From: CAYFUF01 sp964346245
GTDB lineage: Bacteria > Bacillota > Clostridia > Tissierellales > Peptoniphilaceae
Assembly: GCA_964346245.1 (NCBI GenBank)
Contig: CAYFUF010000035.1
Coordinates: 1 to 12,486 of the forward strand
Reading direction: 5' to 3'
DNA length: 12,486 nucleotides
Numbering within the stretch: position 1 is the stretch's first letter; each line of letters opens with the position of its first letter. Under the pieces are notes generated by a model. The model did no database searches, was not told where the DNA came from, and saw only the letters and a list, made by a program, of their open reading frames with translations. Positions 12,402 through 12,486 of the stretch are shown here, piece by piece. Position numbers and translations under genes: made by a program.

Positions 12402-12486
12402 TATTTAATGCTTTTAGCGGCAAACCTCCTGAAGCGGAAATTTTGAAGCATAGAACCATTGAATTTACTTATGATCTAACACCTGG
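12402..12486. other. Right edge, no supported gene
   Basis: One plus-strand frame (about 12404 to the end, reading FNAFSGKPPEAEILKHR and onward) stays open but has no start codon or ribosome site. Its length is compatible with chance. No terminator or repeat is seen. Confidence 0.4.

Noticed and set aside
12404..12486. Start of another gene at the right edge
   Set aside because: About 27 open codons without start or ribosome site are easily expected by chance.

Overview
The window looks like chromosomal DNA of a low-to-moderate GC Gram-positive bacterium (Firmicutes, most likely Lactobacillales). Support comes from strong AGGAGG-type ribosome binding sites, frequent GTG and TTG starts, rho-independent terminators with long T runs, a perfect CcpA cre site, and a branched-chain amino acid fermentation cluster of the Enterococcus/Bacillus type. 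I cannot name the genus. Exactly 100 Ns (3836-3935) mark a conventional scaffold gap, so the two sides of the gap need not be 100 bp apart.

Layout. Positions 1-467 hold no convincing gene. There are three imperfect tandem repeats at the left edge, a strongly foldable palindromic element (about 196-312), then a promoter and cre site. Positions 468-3663 (+) carry a three-gene operon: leucine dehydrogenase (bcd), phosphate butyryltransferase (ptb) and butyrate kinase (buk). Together these deaminate branched-chain amino acids and recover ATP from branched acyl-CoA through acyl-phosphate. The keto-acid dehydrogenase that should link the two halves is not in the window. A bidirectional terminator (3675-3699) separates the operon from a convergent, gap-interrupted set of small unidentified genes (3707-4588, -), one of them coiled-coil and loosely reminiscent of type VII secretion accessory proteins.

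Positions 4705-8585 (-) form a tightly overlapping three-gene ABC operon: a MacB-type ATPase, a 595-residue C-terminally anchored protein with two CARDB-like domains, and a MacB/FtsX permease. It is preceded by two inverted repeats that look like operators. Next is a PAP2-family phosphatase (-), with its own promoter and terminator. A cold-shock gene (+) follows, with a long structured 5' leader and a strong terminator, and then a small glutaredoxin-like protein (+).

From about 10,820 to the right end the DNA is visibly AT-richer. It begins where an ElaA-like acetyltransferase gene is cut short, next to a perfect 16-bp palindrome, and carries a SAM-dependent methyltransferase and a GNAT-like protein, both with TTG starts. 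I read this segment as a probable horizontally acquired insertion or replacement. Nothing in the window proves a new biological system. The best candidates for a closer look are the tripartite ABC operon whose CARDB-like subunit has no visible export signal, the foldable repeat element upstream of bcd, and the gap-interrupted small-protein locus.
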